Origin: an uncultured Alphaproteobacteria bacterium | GTDB lineage: Bacteria; Pseudomonadota; Alphaproteobacteria; RF32; CAG-239 | Assembly (NCBI GenBank): GCA_934271465.1 | Contig: CAKQRQ010000011.1 | Span: forward strand, 1 to 64,000 | Direction: 5' to 3' | DNA length: 64,000 bases | Part shown: in pieces, positions 31,788 through 42,600 of the stretch | How positions within the stretch are numbered: position 1 is the first letter of the stretch | How the letters are laid out: each line of letters starts with the position of its first letter | The notes under the pieces: generated by a model | The model's input: only the letters and a program-made list of their open reading frames with translations | Database searches by the model: none | Told to the model about the DNA's origin: nothing | Program-made: the position numbers and the translations under genes

Positions 31788-34700
31788 CTAGCTGTTAGCC
31801 ACGCAGGCACCGTCTGTCAAATTATAGCCTTCCTTGCAGGTTTTTTTATCCCATGGCTTAAACTGTGTGGGCGTATGAGAGCACGGCTGGCAAAGAGCTC
31901 CTTCGCCGCCGTCACAGACAACCAAGCAGGTTGAAACACAGCTTGAGGCAGCCAAATTATAATCTTCGGCACACTCTTGACATCCACTAACAGCCTGATC
32001 CAGATACTTTGTGCATCCGGCTATCGGCTGAACACAGAAAGCACCGCTCGGCGTCAGTTCAAATTGAACACCGTTGACCAGACCGCATTTGACGCAAATA
32101 CCGTCGACTGCGCAGCCCAGACAATAGGTAATGCCGCATTTGACGCAGGTTTGTCCCGCGGCAACGATATTTCCAGACAAATTCTCGCCTTCAATATTGA
32201 CGACTGTTCCGTTTTTGCAAGTGCCGTCCCATTCTTTGTATTTTGAGTTGCAGGTCGGACAATCGCAATTGGTGCAGACATTACCCGCCTTATCATAGCA
32301 TTTGTCCTGTGTATAACCCGCGCAAGGATCTGTTGCAGGTTCGGTGCATTTTCCTTTGGCCTTTGTCCAGTTTTCGTTGACACACTTCAGGCACATGCCG
32401 TTATCCCCACAATATTCGCAGGTTTCCGGATCACAGATGACGCAGGTGTTGCCGTCTGAACCGCTTTCTGTCTTGGAACGGACAGCATTGTTTTTGCATC
32501 CTCCTTTCCATTTGGCAAATCTGTTGCTCATATCGGGACACGCTTCGCAGGTGCAGTATTGACTGCACTCATTCTGGTTAAAGTCCAGACAAGCGCTGTT
32601 CGGATAATCTGTGCATTTTTGCTCTTTAGGATCTTCTATGCAGACTTTACCAATGATATGATAGCCGGTAGCGCATTGCAAGCAAGCGCATTCGCCGACT
32701 GTTGTTGTTTTGTCGCAGTTGGCAATTTCACACGGCGTCTTGACACAGGTTGAGCCTGAAGCCGTGTAGCCGTCGGCGCAAGTGGTGCAGCTCTTTCCAT
32801 CTGATGAGCAGACTTCGCAGTTATCGACCTGACATACGCGTTCACACTGGCCGGTTGTTTCATTCAACGCAAAGCTTGCATTACATTCCGAGCAAACCTC
32901 AGCCTCTTTACAATAAGAGCAGTTTGAAATTGAGCAGGCAATGCACTCATAGGTATCCGGATTCATCTTTGTTCCACTCGGGCATTTATCCAATCCCGTG
33001 CAGTCAGGCGCATATTTTTGGTTATTTAACAGGCAGTAATCCGTCTTGCCGCTTCCTTTGAGGAGGTCAAGCTCGCCACACTTGTTATACCCGTCTTTGC
33101 ATTTACATTTTTTATACAAGACAGTTCCATCAGACCAATCGCCATAAGTTCCGTTAACAGTGCATGACGATGACGCATCAGGCTCAGCTCCTGTTCCGAA
33201 CAAGGTTTCATCGGCGCAGTTTTCGGCCGTGTAAGCATAGGTGCTCTGGCAACCGCAGTTTTTATAGTAGGTTGCATCGCCTAACTTGCAGTAGTCGGCC
33301 TTATCCGTAGCTGTGGCATACTGGCCGTTTCCGGTGCAGGTGTATTTGTAGTCTTCACCACAAGCACATGTTCTGTAATAGCGGCTTTCCGTTATGGTTG
33401 TAACGCCGTTGGAAGTCGATGTTGTTTCAATCGCGCAGTAGTTTGAGCCATCGGGCGCTGTAATTCCGAGGTTGCTGCCTTCCGGATTGCAGGTGTATTT
33501 ATAGATACTCTCATCACACGAACAAGAAGCATAAACCGGTGCACTGACGGTTCCGTCCTGACTGACGGCGGTGCACCGTGCGCCGCGCGTTGCGTTTGAG
33601 TTGCTGCAGCTGACAAAGTTCGACGGACACGGACATTCTTTGTATAATCTGTTGCCGCCGACATCAATGCAGGCCTCGCCCAACCATGACGGATCATGCT
33701 CCTGACAAGAATATTTGAATCCGTTTGTTACGCAGCTGTTTGTCTCGCGGCATTCGGCGTATTTGATTTTTCCGTCCGCATCATAGCAACTTCCGCCATC
33801 GCCGATTTGGGAATCCGTGCAATAGGTATAAGTTTGGAGCTGTCTGTCCGTGCAGGCGTCAATCTCGGCCTTGGCGCAATTGCTGTAAAATGTTTTGGAA
33901 GATCCATCCGAGGCTTTTTGAACGCAGGTTGTCGCTCCATCGGCCGGAATTTCGCCATCGTTGGTGCAGGTCATATAGTTGCTCGGGCAGCGGCACAAAT
34001 ATTTGATAACCGGATTTCCGTTATCGTCAACCGTTGTGCATGGCGAATAACTTTCCTGATTATAGTCACAAGAGGCGACATGTCCTGCGGTGCATTCGTC
34101 TTTGGACGGTTTTGAACACTCTTTATAGTATTTGACGCCGTTCAATTTGCAGAATTTGCCAACGCCGACCTCGCCATCGGAGCAAACTTTGTCATATCCT
34201 TGTGCGCAGATGCACTTTTTATAATAAGTGACTTCATCTCTGACACAGGCATCAACCCCGACCAGTAATTCATCGGTGCAGGTTTCTGTCTCGCCGGCGA
34301 CGCAGGTTTGCGGATCGCTGCAAGATTTGTAATACAACACACCCTTAAGACTGCATGGCTCGCCGACACCGACTTTTCCGCCGGTGCAGGTCTGGTTATA
34401 ATCCGCCGGACAACGGCAGGATTTGTAGCCGCCGACATTCCCCTGATTATCTTGACAAGGCTCACCCACGCCGATTAACGGAGACGGACATTGCTCTGTA
34501 TATTCCCAAGTGCATTCGTTGACCGAGCATTGGTAATACTTCCGCCCGCAGCCGTTGTTTTTCCAAACGCCGGTCGGCCTTTTGCCGTTGGGGCAGCCAT
34601 AGTAATTGTCCGCCCAGTTCAGAGGAATTTCATCCGGCACACATTCGCAGGATTTGTATTTGCCGTTGCATTCTGTTCCAACGCCTTTGTAGCGGCCGCT

Positions 34701-37700
34701 TCCGTCTTCATCGCATACCTGATTGAATTCGGGCGTGCAGGTGCAATACGGATAGAGGTTGACAATCTGGACATCATCGGGGATTGTCTCGTCAAAGAAG
34801 ACTTTGGCACCGTCATATTCATAAATTTTTTGTTGGCACGGGTTGCCGCCGTAAGTTCCGCCGCAGTTGTATTTGTGATATTTGTAAGCGGCCGCGCAAA
34901 TACATTTATCCCAATGTTTGACGCCGTTAATCTTAACCCATGGGCCAGTCAAATCGTGGCGGACGGCGCAGTTGCGGGTATTATAGAGATAGGTGCCGAC
35001 ATAGTAGCAGTTGTAGGCGCGTCTGTATTTTTTATCAGGCCCGTATTCGCAGAGTTCGCCTAAGCTTCCAGGGCCGTAAGTCGATTTACAGGCTTCTACG
35101 GAATCCGCGACGCCAAGAATTGTTCCGGTTGTTCCCGACGACAGGCTTTCGCCGCATCTGGTCAAATTGCCCATGTTGCAATCATCAATCCGGCGGAAAT
35201 GCTTGGGAGATGTGGTCGACATCACCTTTGAGGCATCGTCTTCATAGCGGCAGAAATCCGAAAAACTGTCATCATCTACATAGGGATATGTGCAGGTTAC
35301 TTTATAAACAGAGGTGTCGCAGCTGATTTGCTGGACGGCCTCGTTATTCCGGCGGCATTTTGTAATGTCGACATTGCCGTAAGGTTCTGTTGAGGCCTTG
35401 TTTCCGATAAAGGTAACCGAGGGGCCTTCTTCTTCGGCCGGACAAATTGTATAGTCGCAGGCCTCGCCCGAGGTATTTTTATAAAATGTCGGAAATCCGC
35501 TGCCCAAAGAGCAGGATTTTGAAGAGGCTTTCGGCGTCTTATTATCATCTTCTTCGCAAGTTTCCATATCGGCACCGCAGAAGCATGGATACATTGCGGC
35601 ATTCTCATCTGAGCAAGCCGTGTTGGAGCCTTTAATCCTGTTGGCGCCGAAAGTTGCCCCGTCGCCCAATGCCGTTTCGCACTGAGCAGCGCTGTCCGCA
35701 CCAATATAAGAATAAGCATAGCCGTCATCGGCAACGTTTTGAGAGGTCAAAATGGAAGAACAGGTTACCAGACATTCCTGATATTTCAAGGTATCGGCCG
35801 TGTCGCCATAGAGCGAGCATTTTTGTCCGGCGCCTTCATAATCCGAGCCGTTGGACGCTTTGCACTCGGCATCTGTCACATATCCAGCAGGACATGAACA
35901 AACAACCTTTTGCGTTCCGTCATCGGCGCGGCATTTGTAATCCGCAATACCGCCTTTTGCCGTGCAGGACGCTTCGTCATCCAGCAACGCGGCGTCTGTC
36001 GGACATTTGGTATCAAACTCTTTGTATTTTTCGAGTTGAACACCAGCCCCGTCCAAATCAGCCAAGCAGATTGGCGGCAGGCCTTTCCAAGTTGAGGCAC
36101 ATTCCTCAGCGGCTGTTCCTTTTTCGATACAATAAGCCGCCAGAGTTTTGTAATCGCTTGCGCAGCGGCAGACCATTTTTTCTGTGCCGTCTGTGTCGAT
36201 ACATGTTCCAGAGGTTTCGCCGTTTAACGCCGTGCAGGCCGTTTCGGCATCAACCAATGTGACATTGCTCGGGCACTCATCGGCAAATTCTTTGTATTTT
36301 TTAATGACATTACCGTCCGAATCTACATCCAATTCGCACGGGTCGCCTTTGGGCTGTTTTTGCAGACAGGATTCTTGTTCGGTTCCGGTTTTGTCCGCGC
36401 AATATTCGGCCAAAGTCTGATAATCGGCCGAGCAGCGGCAAACAAATTTTTCTTCTTTTGTTACCGGATCCGTGCACATTTCATTTTTCCACGTGCTTGT
36501 TCCGGCAACTTCGCACCCGTCCTGCGTATCGGATTTTTGAATAACCGATTTCGAATCGCAGGAGACCGTGCAACCGGCGTATTTGTCCACACCGTCCCAA
36601 GTGCATTTTTCCCCTGATCCGGTCGAACCGTCTTCGCATTGCTCTTTATAATTGGTCGGGCAGCTGCAAATGGCATATTTTGTTGTCGTTTTGGAAGCGT
36701 TTTTGTAGCAGTATCCCGTTATGTTCGGAGTATCTGTGCTTTGAATCTTACACGCCGATGTTCCGTCTTCCTGAATTTCTTGAGTTGAGTCATCGGGGCA
36801 TTTTTCAACAAATTCCTCAAATTTTTCTGTCGGTTCTTCCCTATCGCAATAGGTGTCATAATTTCCGATGTATTTATTTTCGCAATCCGCCTCATCGGGG
36901 TGCTCTTCGGCGCACCATTCGGCAAGCGTCTTGTATCTGAGAGAACAACCGCCTTTGTGGCATCCTTTGACGGGAGTTGTGCCGTCCTCGGTGCACCAAA
37001 CAATTTCGCCGTCAGCCCATTTGTTGACGCACTCGGAAGCTGTTTTGAGGCTTGAATCGAACTGTCCGCCCAAATCCTCACATTTTTCAAAAGGTCCGTA
37101 ACTCATGCAATAGCCCGTTGCCCCGACGCATCTTTCATAACAACGATCAATCAGGTCTCCCGGGTAGGCGGCCTCGGCCTCGGCCTCGGTCGCATAGGTG
37201 TAGGTAAAGCCTTCTTCGCCACAGGTCGGATAATTATCCGGCTGGGCATCAAGCTTTTTGACACAGATATTGCTGACGTTTGACGAGGTGGCTTTTCCTG
37301 AAATTGCGCACGGAATAAAGAACTCATCACTTCCGCTGCAGCCGCCGCTTTGATCTATTTTTGACTGGCCGTTCAGCGGATTGACAGAGGTGTCGACGCC
37401 CATGGATTTACAATCGGAGCTTTCGGAACGGTAGACATTGTTTCGGGAGCTTTCGGAGGTGTCGTCATTGGCGTAACAATAGCTGAATTTTGCCTCAACA
37501 CCGTTCAGACTGTTCATTAAAGAATCGCTGTTTGAGGAAATCCATTGATCTGAATCCATCAGATAGCCTCTGTCTTCGGCGGGAACTTCCTTACAATCCG
37601 CATCGGCGCAACGCTCAACTTCAGTTAATCCGGCGCTGACGGGCAAGGCTGTCTGCTCGATGCTTGAGCTGTCTTTGAAGCATGTATAATTTTTGCCCAG

Positions 37701-38831
37701 CTCATCGCATTTGGGGATAAAATCTTCTCCGCCATCTTTGCTGACATTGCACATATTATCGTTATAACAGGCTTTCTTTTTGTCCCAGGTATTGCCATCT
37801 GCCTGCTGCTGAGCGCAATAGTCCATCGTGTCGCCGGAACTGCAATATTGGTTCAGGTCTATAATCGTGACTTTCTTTCCGGCATGTTCTTCTTTGACTT
37901 TTTCGCAGTCTTTATAAAATTCCTGATACTTCGGATTGTCGACCTCTACCGTGCAGGCTGTGCCGGTGGGATGATATTCTGTTGTGCAGTTTGTATAGCT
38001 CGGATGGGCGGTGCAAAATTCCGCCAATGTCGTATAACCGCTGCCGCAAACACAAGCACCGTAAGTATTGCCGTTTTTTACACAGGTAGCGGCGGTTGTA
38101 TCCATTATAGCATTATATTCAGTCTGACATTCGGAATTTGTCTTTCCGAAACACCCCTCTCCGACAAAGCGCAATTCATTTGTCCCGTTCCGGCAGGCAT
38201 AGGTTGCATCGGGATAGATATATTCCTCTGACATAGACCTTTCAGTATAGCCTTTTCTTGCAATAACACTTGCACAGGTCTGAACATTACTGCTTGTGGA
38301 ATTATTGTAGCAAAAAAATGCCATACTTACTCTCTCGTCACGTATCGAATAAAGCTGACATGGTGCAATTTTTCCGTCTGTGCAGGAGCTTCCGAACGAA
38401 TAGAGAAGTCCGCCGGAAGACACACAAAGCGTGTGATCATCTTTTGCGGGAATTTCACAATAGCCTTTTGATATGGTCGTTATATTTCCATCTGTTGTTG
38501 TCGTAATCTCGCATGAACTTTTACCAACACCAGCCGGACAAGACGTGTCATCAGGAGTTCCAAAGTTTGTCACATCATTTGATCCGAAGAGCTGCCAACA
38601 TTCCGTAGCATTTCTTGGGGTATTTCCCGTATCATTAGTCGGATTTACCTGCGGCGCCAAAAACGGAGCCCCTAAAAATCCTGAAACACTTGATGAGAGG
38701 GCATTGACCAGACGACTCGCGCCGCTGACTCCTTGAGATGTTTCAGTAATCGGGGTTACTTTCGCCCACGCAGAGGTCGCCAAACAACCCGCCGCGACCA
38801 ACAATATAACAAACTTTCTGATTCGAAACAT
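31788..38831 (-). CDS. Giant secreted cysteine-rich repeat protein (2347 residues)
   Basis: It has a signal peptide at about 1-23 (ending TSAWA), no further membrane span, and Cys throughout. Most of the protein is built from ~35-55-residue units with the pattern C-x-CPxxY-x-TCxxGxxGxGxxC-xxxGxxYYxxC (for example KVGVGEPCSLKGVLYYKSC). An earlier form carries CRCASDYKTLAAYCIEKGT and ..KYKEFADECP. The last ~400 residues change to furin-like or growth-factor-receptor-like Cys units (CEIANCDKT, CLQCATGYHIIGKVC, CSECNASFALNETTGQC). So many cysteines outside the cytoplasm imply extensive disulfides, which requires oxidative folding. No anchor (LPXTG, barrel, lipobox) is seen. It is probably a surface or secreted structural or adhesive protein; the function is unproven. 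Confidence 0.8.
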   Translation of the reverse strand: MFRIRKFVILLVAAGCLATSAWAKVTPITETSQGVSGASRLVNALSSSVSGFLGAPFLAPQVNPTNDTGNTPRNATECWQLFGSNDVTNFGTPDDTSCPAGVGKSSCEITTTTDGNITTISKGYCEIPAKDDHTLCVSSGGLLYSFGSSCTDGKIAPCQLYSIRDERVSMAFFCYNNSTSSNVQTCASVIARKGYTERSMSEEYIYPDATYACRNGTNELRFVGEGCFGKTNSECQTEYNAIMDTTAATCVKNGNTYGACVCGSGYTTLAEFCTAHPSYTNCTTEYHPTGTACTVEVDNPKYQEFYKDCEKVKEEHAGKKVTIIDLNQYCSSGDTMDYCAQQQADGNTWDKKKACYNDNMCNVSKDGGEDFIPKCDELGKNYTCFKDSSSIEQTALPVSAGLTEVERCADADCKEVPAEDRGYLMDSDQWISSNSDSLMNSLNGVEAKFSYCYANDDTSESSRNNVYRSESSDCKSMGVDTSVNPLNGQSKIDQSGGCSGSDEFFIPCAISGKATSSNVSNICVKKLDAQPDNYPTCGEEGFTYTYATEAEAEAAYPGDLIDRCYERCVGATGYCMSYGPFEKCEDLGGQFDSSLKTASECVNKWADGEIVWCTEDGTTPVKGCHKGGCSLRYKTLAEWCAEEHPDEADCENKYIGNYDTYCDREEPTEKFEEFVEKCPDDSTQEIQEDGTSACKIQSTDTPNITGYCYKNASKTTTKYAICSCPTNYKEQCEDGSTGSGEKCTWDGVDKYAGCTVSCDSKSVIQKSDTQDGCEVAGTSTWKNEMCTDPVTKEEKFVCRCSADYQTLAEYCADKTGTEQESCLQKQPKGDPCELDVDSDGNVIKKYKEFADECPSNVTLVDAETACTALNGETSGTCIDTDGTEKMVCRCASDYKTLAAYCIEKGTAAEECASTWKGLPPICLADLDGAGVQLEKYKEFDTKCPTDAALLDDEASCTAKGGIADYKCRADDGTQKVVCSCPAGYVTDAECKASNGSDYEGAGQKCSLYGDTADTLKYQECLVTCSSILTSQNVADDGYAYSYIGADSAAQCETALGDGATFGANRIKGSNTACSDENAAMYPCFCGADMETCEEDDNKTPKASSKSCSLGSGFPTFYKNTSGEACDYTICPAEEEGPSVTFIGNKASTEPYGNVDITKCRRNNEAVQQISCDTSVYKVTCTYPYVDDDSFSDFCRYEDDASKVMSTTSPKHFRRIDDCNMGNLTRCGESLSSGTTGTILGVADSVEACKSTYGPGSLGELCEYGPDKKYRRAYNCYYVGTYLYNTRNCAVRHDLTGPWVKINGVKHWDKCICAAAYKYHKYNCGGTYGGNPCQQKIYEYDGAKVFFDETIPDDVQIVNLYPYCTCTPEFNQVCDEDGSGRYKGVGTECNGKYKSCECVPDEIPLNWADNYYGCPNGKRPTGVWKNNGCGRKYYQCSVNECTWEYTEQCPSPLIGVGEPCQDNQGNVGGYKSCRCPADYNQTCTGGKVGVGEPCSLKGVLYYKSCSDPQTCVAGETETCTDELLVGVDACVRDEVTYYKKCICAQGYDKVCSDGEVGVGKFCKLNGVKYYKECSKPSKDECTAGHVASCDYNQESYSPCTTVDDNGNPVIKYLCRCPSNYMTCTNDGEIPADGATTCVQKASDGSSKTFYSNCAKAEIDACTDRQLQTYTYCTDSQIGDGGSCYDADGKIKYAECRETNSCVTNGFKYSCQEHDPSWLGEACIDVGGNRLYKECPCPSNFVSCSNSNATRGARCTAVSQDGTVSAPVYASCSCDESIYKYTCNPEGSNLGITAPDGSNYCAIETTSTSNGVTTITESRYYRTCACGEDYKYTCTGNGQYATATDKADYCKLGDATYYKNCGCQSTYAYTAENCADETLFGTGAEPDASSSCTVNGTYGDWSDGTVLYKKCKCKDGYNKCGELDLLKGSGKTDYCLLNNQKYAPDCTGLDKCPSGTKMNPDTYECIACSISNCSYCKEAEVCSECNASFALNETTGQCERVCQVDNCEVCSSDGKSCTTCADGYTASGSTCVKTPCEIANCDKTTTVGECACLQCATGYHIIGKVCIEDPKEQKCTDYPNSACLDFNQNECSQYCTCEACPDMSNRFAKWKGGCKNNAVRSKTESGSDGNTCVICDPETCEYCGDNGMCLKCVNENWTKAKGKCTEPATDPCAGYTQDKCYDKAGNVCTNCDCPTCNSKYKEWDGTCKNGTVVNIEGENLSGNIVAAGQTCVKCGITYCLGCAVDGICVKCGLVNGVQFELTPSGAFCVQPIAGCTKYLDQAVSGCQECAEDYNLAASSCVSTCLVVCDGGEGALCQPCSHTPTQFKPWDKKTCKEGYNLTDGACVANS

Positions 38832-39077
38832 TTTGAGACACGTATCCTATATTATAAAAATGCATTTTCTTTTATTATAATCACAAATATCTTGTTTTGC
38901 AACAGGATTTTCCGGTTTTGCAATGCTTTTTTGCTAAAATGGACAAAATTGCTTTTCCTTTAGATATTTCAAGATATTTCAAAATAAAAGTTTTATTTTT
39001 GACAAAAAAATGCTTGCGCCGCGGAATCTTTAATGTATAATCAAGGACATCACAAAACAATTATTAAAATTATATTT

Positions 39078-39623
39078 ATGATAGGATTGAGAAACTTAAT
39101 CGGACGACCGCTTGTCTTTAAGAAAGATGAATCGGTTATCGTGAATGGTTTGTCGCTGCTCTATACGCACAACATTCACACAATGAAGACAGAAGACGGG
39201 TATGTTTATTCCAAAATGTGCAAACATGACGGGAAAATTTACTCGGCTTATTATGACAAGGACAGATATTTCAGAAAACTGAATATCTATGAGGAACACT
39301 ACAAAAGCAGGTCTTATAAGACGGAAAGGCCTTGCCTGACGCATGTGTCCATCACAACGAGATGCCTTATCGGGGGAAATTTGCTCAGAACGCTGCGCTA
39401 TTTTGAGACTGTTCCTTTCGAATCGGTGCACAATCTTATAAAGAAAGTGTTTATCGCTCAGACCGAGGGCACTCGAATCGTCATTGTCTTTCTTCGTCCG
39501 AAAGGCGACAGAAAGCAGATCGTCAAGAAAGTCTACCTCCACACCGCTAACGGAGAATGTTTCTCGCTGGAGAATATTCCAACGATGTATTATCACCTGT
39601 TAACACTATGGAAAAGACTCTAA
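39078..39623 (+). CDS. Soluble protein of unknown function
   Basis: 181 residues from ATG 39078 (MIGLRNLIGRPLVFKKDESV). An upstream ATG at 39033 lies on the -10 box (TATAAT at about 39035, with TTGCGC 16 bases before), so it is rejected. The protein is basic and beta-rich (VNGLSLLYTHNIHTMKTEDG), with GTRIVIVFLRPKGDRKQIVK near the end and no signal peptide or span. No family recognised. A bidirectional terminator separates it from the efflux operon. The ribosome site is weak, so the start remains uncertain. Confidence 0.55.
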   Translation: MIGLRNLIGRPLVFKKDESVIVNGLSLLYTHNIHTMKTEDGYVYSKMCKHDGKIYSAYYDKDRYFRKLNIYEEHYKSRSYKTERPCLTHVSITTRCLIGGNLLRTLRYFETVPFESVHNLIKKVFIAQTEGTRIVIVFLRPKGDRKQIVKKVYLHTANGECFSLENIPTMYYHLLTLWKRL

Positions 39624-39627
39624 TCAA

Positions 39628-39664
39628 AAACCCCGCTTCTTTGTTTTCAAAGAAACGGGGTTTC
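39628..39664. terminator. Bidirectional terminator
   Basis: AACCCCGcTTCTTTG-ttttc-CAAAGAAaCGGGGTT between the convergent gene at 39078 and the acrB-type gene. Confidence 0.85.
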
Positions 39665-39677
39665 GTTTTGGCTGTTT

Positions 39678-42600
39678 TTAGTTATCGGCTTTTTGTTTTT
39701 TGCCGGAGATTTTTTCATACATTGTCTCAAACAGCACATACAACAGCGGAATAACAAGCAATCCCAGCGCCGTGCCGAGCAACATTCCGTAAAATACCGG
39801 AACGCCAATCGCAATACGGCTGGCTGCGCCCGCGCCTGTGGCCACAATCATCGGGAACACGCCCAAGATGAAGGTAAAGGACGTCATCAGAACCGCGCGG
39901 AAACGTTCCTTCGTGCCGACCATCGCCGCCTTGACCAGAGAGGCGCCGTTCTTTTCGTGCTCCTCACGGGCGAATTCGACAACCAGAATCGCGTTTTTAC
40001 TCGCCAAGCCGACCAGCAAAATCAAGCCCAACTGCGCGTAAATGCTCAATGGCAAGCCCGTGATGAACAGGCCTATCAAAGCTCCGAGCATCGCCACGGC
40101 AACCGAGGTCAGAACCGGAAGCGGCGTAATCCAGCTTTCATACTGCGCAACAAGGAACAGATAGCCGAACAAAACCGCCAAAGCAATCAGGTAGCCGATT
40201 TGGCCTTGGGACGATTTTTCCTGAAAGCTCATACCCGACCACTCATAGCCAAATCCATCGGGCATGGTTTGAGCCAGTTTTTCAACCGCGGCCATCGCCT
40301 CGCCCGTGCTCACGGCCGGATTTTGAACCGCCGTAATTGCCGCAGAGGGGTATTGGTTGTAACGAGACACAACGCGTGGAGACAAGACTTTGCTCAACTT
40401 GACAACGCTGCCCAGCGGAACCATCTCGCCGGTTTGGCTTTGGACATGCAAGTCCTTAATCGACTCAACGTCTTTGCGGTTTTTCCAATCCGCCTGAACC
40501 ATAACCTTGTTGACCTGCGTGCCGAAGTTAACGTCGTTGATGTAGGCCGACCCCAAGTAATATTGCAGGGTCGAGAAGATACTTCCGACAGCAACTTTCA
40601 GGCTTTCGGCCTTGACACGGTCGATGTCGACATAAATATTAGGCGTTTTGGCCGTGTAGGTCGTGTAGGCATAAGAGATTTCAGGCGTGGTGTTCATCTT
40701 GCCCAACATAGCCATCAACGCCGTTTCTATCGCTTGAGGATCGTCCGTATCCAAGGACTGGAGCCTGAAATCCATACCGCCAGACATACCCAAGCCCATA
40801 ATGGCGGGCGGCTCAAAGAACTGGACATCGGCATCCGAAAACTCCGCAATCTTGGCACGCAGCCTGTTCATTACCTTTGTGGAATACAAATCGCTGCCGC
40901 GGTTGCCCCAGGTGTCCAAGATGGCAATGACCATCGCAACGTTTTCGCCGCTGCCGCCAATCATGCTGACGCCGGTAATTGTCATCACGGAATTAACGCC
41001 GGGCTCTTCCATAATCAGAGGCGTGATTTTGTTGATGAAGGCTTCGGTGCGTTCACGAGAAGCGCCCTCGGGCAATTGAACGTTGCCCATAATAACGCCT
41101 TGGTCTTCGGACGGAATAAAGGACGTTTGGCTGATGTGCAAAATACCGGCAATCACGATCAACGCCAAAGCATAGACCACCGCTACAACGCCGATTTTAC
41201 GCCCGAAGATACCGACAATGCCGGCATAGGTGTCGCGGCTTTTGTTCACAATATTGTTAAAGCACAACAACGGACCGTGCTGAGCGGGTTTGAGCGGACG
41301 CAGCAAGGTGGCGCACAAGGCCGGCGACAAAGTCAACGCGTTAACCGCCGAGAAAAACACCGCCAAAGAAATGGACACAGCGAACTGCTGATAAATCTTT
41401 CCGGTGATGCCGCCCATGAAGCCGACCGGAACGAAAATCGCCAACAAAACCAAGGTTGTCGCGACAATCGCGCTTGAGACCTCGGACATGGCTTTAATCG
41501 CGGCCTCTTTCGGAGAGAGCTTTTCCTGCTCCATCAGGGTTAAGACACGCTCGACCACAACAATCGCGTCGTCGACCACCAGACCAATCGCCAGAACCAA
41601 GCCGAACAGAGTCAACATATTCAGGCTGTAGCCCATGGCCAGCATGACGGCGAATGTCGCCAGCAACGAAACCGGAATTGTCAAAGACGGAACCAATGTC
41701 GACCGCCAATCCTGCAAGAAAATATAGCAGACGAAAATAACCAGCGCAAAAGTCAAAACCAAGGTCATCACAACTTCCTCAATAGAGGCTCTGATGTATT
41801 CGGTCGAATCATACCCAATCAGATAGTCAACCCCCTTGGGGAAAGTCTGCTTCATTCTTTGGAGCTCGGCTTTCAGGTTGTTCATCGCGTCAAGCGCGTT
41901 GGCGCCGGTCAGCTGGTTAACGCCGATAGCCACGTTGGGAACATTGTTGTAACGTGAAACAGCTCGGTATGATTCCTCGCCGACTTCGACGCGGGCAATG
42001 TCTTTGAGCTGAACCAGCCCGCCCTCTTCGGCCGTGCGGATAATAATGTTTTTGAATTCCTCAACATCGTTGATACGCCCGTCCGTTTGCAAGGAATAGA
42101 CCATTTGCTGCTTGCCGTCGCCGGGCATACCGCCGACTTTACCGAGAGAGGGTTGATAGTTTTGCCCCTGAATGGCCGAAGCAATTGTTTCTATCGGGAT
42201 ATTCAACGCCGCAATCTTGTCGGCATCAAGCCAAACACGCATACTCAAACGTGCCGAATAGACGTTAACTTCGCCAACACCGTTAATACGGGTCAGGTTG
42301 TTTTTCATATTGTTTTGGACAAAGTCGCTCAGTTCCTGATTGGTCATGCTTTTGTCCGGTGAAAAGACTGAAATAAAGCCCAAGATATTGGACGAACGAC
42401 TGTTAACTGACACCCCTTGACGTTGAACATCCGAGGGAAGTTTTGAAGTAGCTTGTTGAATACGGTTTTGAACCTTAACTTGCGCCATATCGGGATCAAT
42501 GCCTGGTTTGAACGTGATGGTCAACTGATAAGACGAATCTTCGGAAGAGGACGACATGTAAATCATGTTTTCAACGCCGTTTATTTGCTCTTCAATCGGA

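Noticed and set aside
31977..38736. Many ORFs of 60-200 codons opposite or inside the giant Cys-rich gene
   Set aside because: They come from the repeated Cys-rich codons read in other frames, lack ribosome sites and have skewed Pro/Arg/Ser compositions.
39693..41477. 594-residue plus-strand ORF opposite acrB
   Set aside because: It is an antisense shadow of a clear full-length RND permease; His/Arg/Gln-rich and without any domain.
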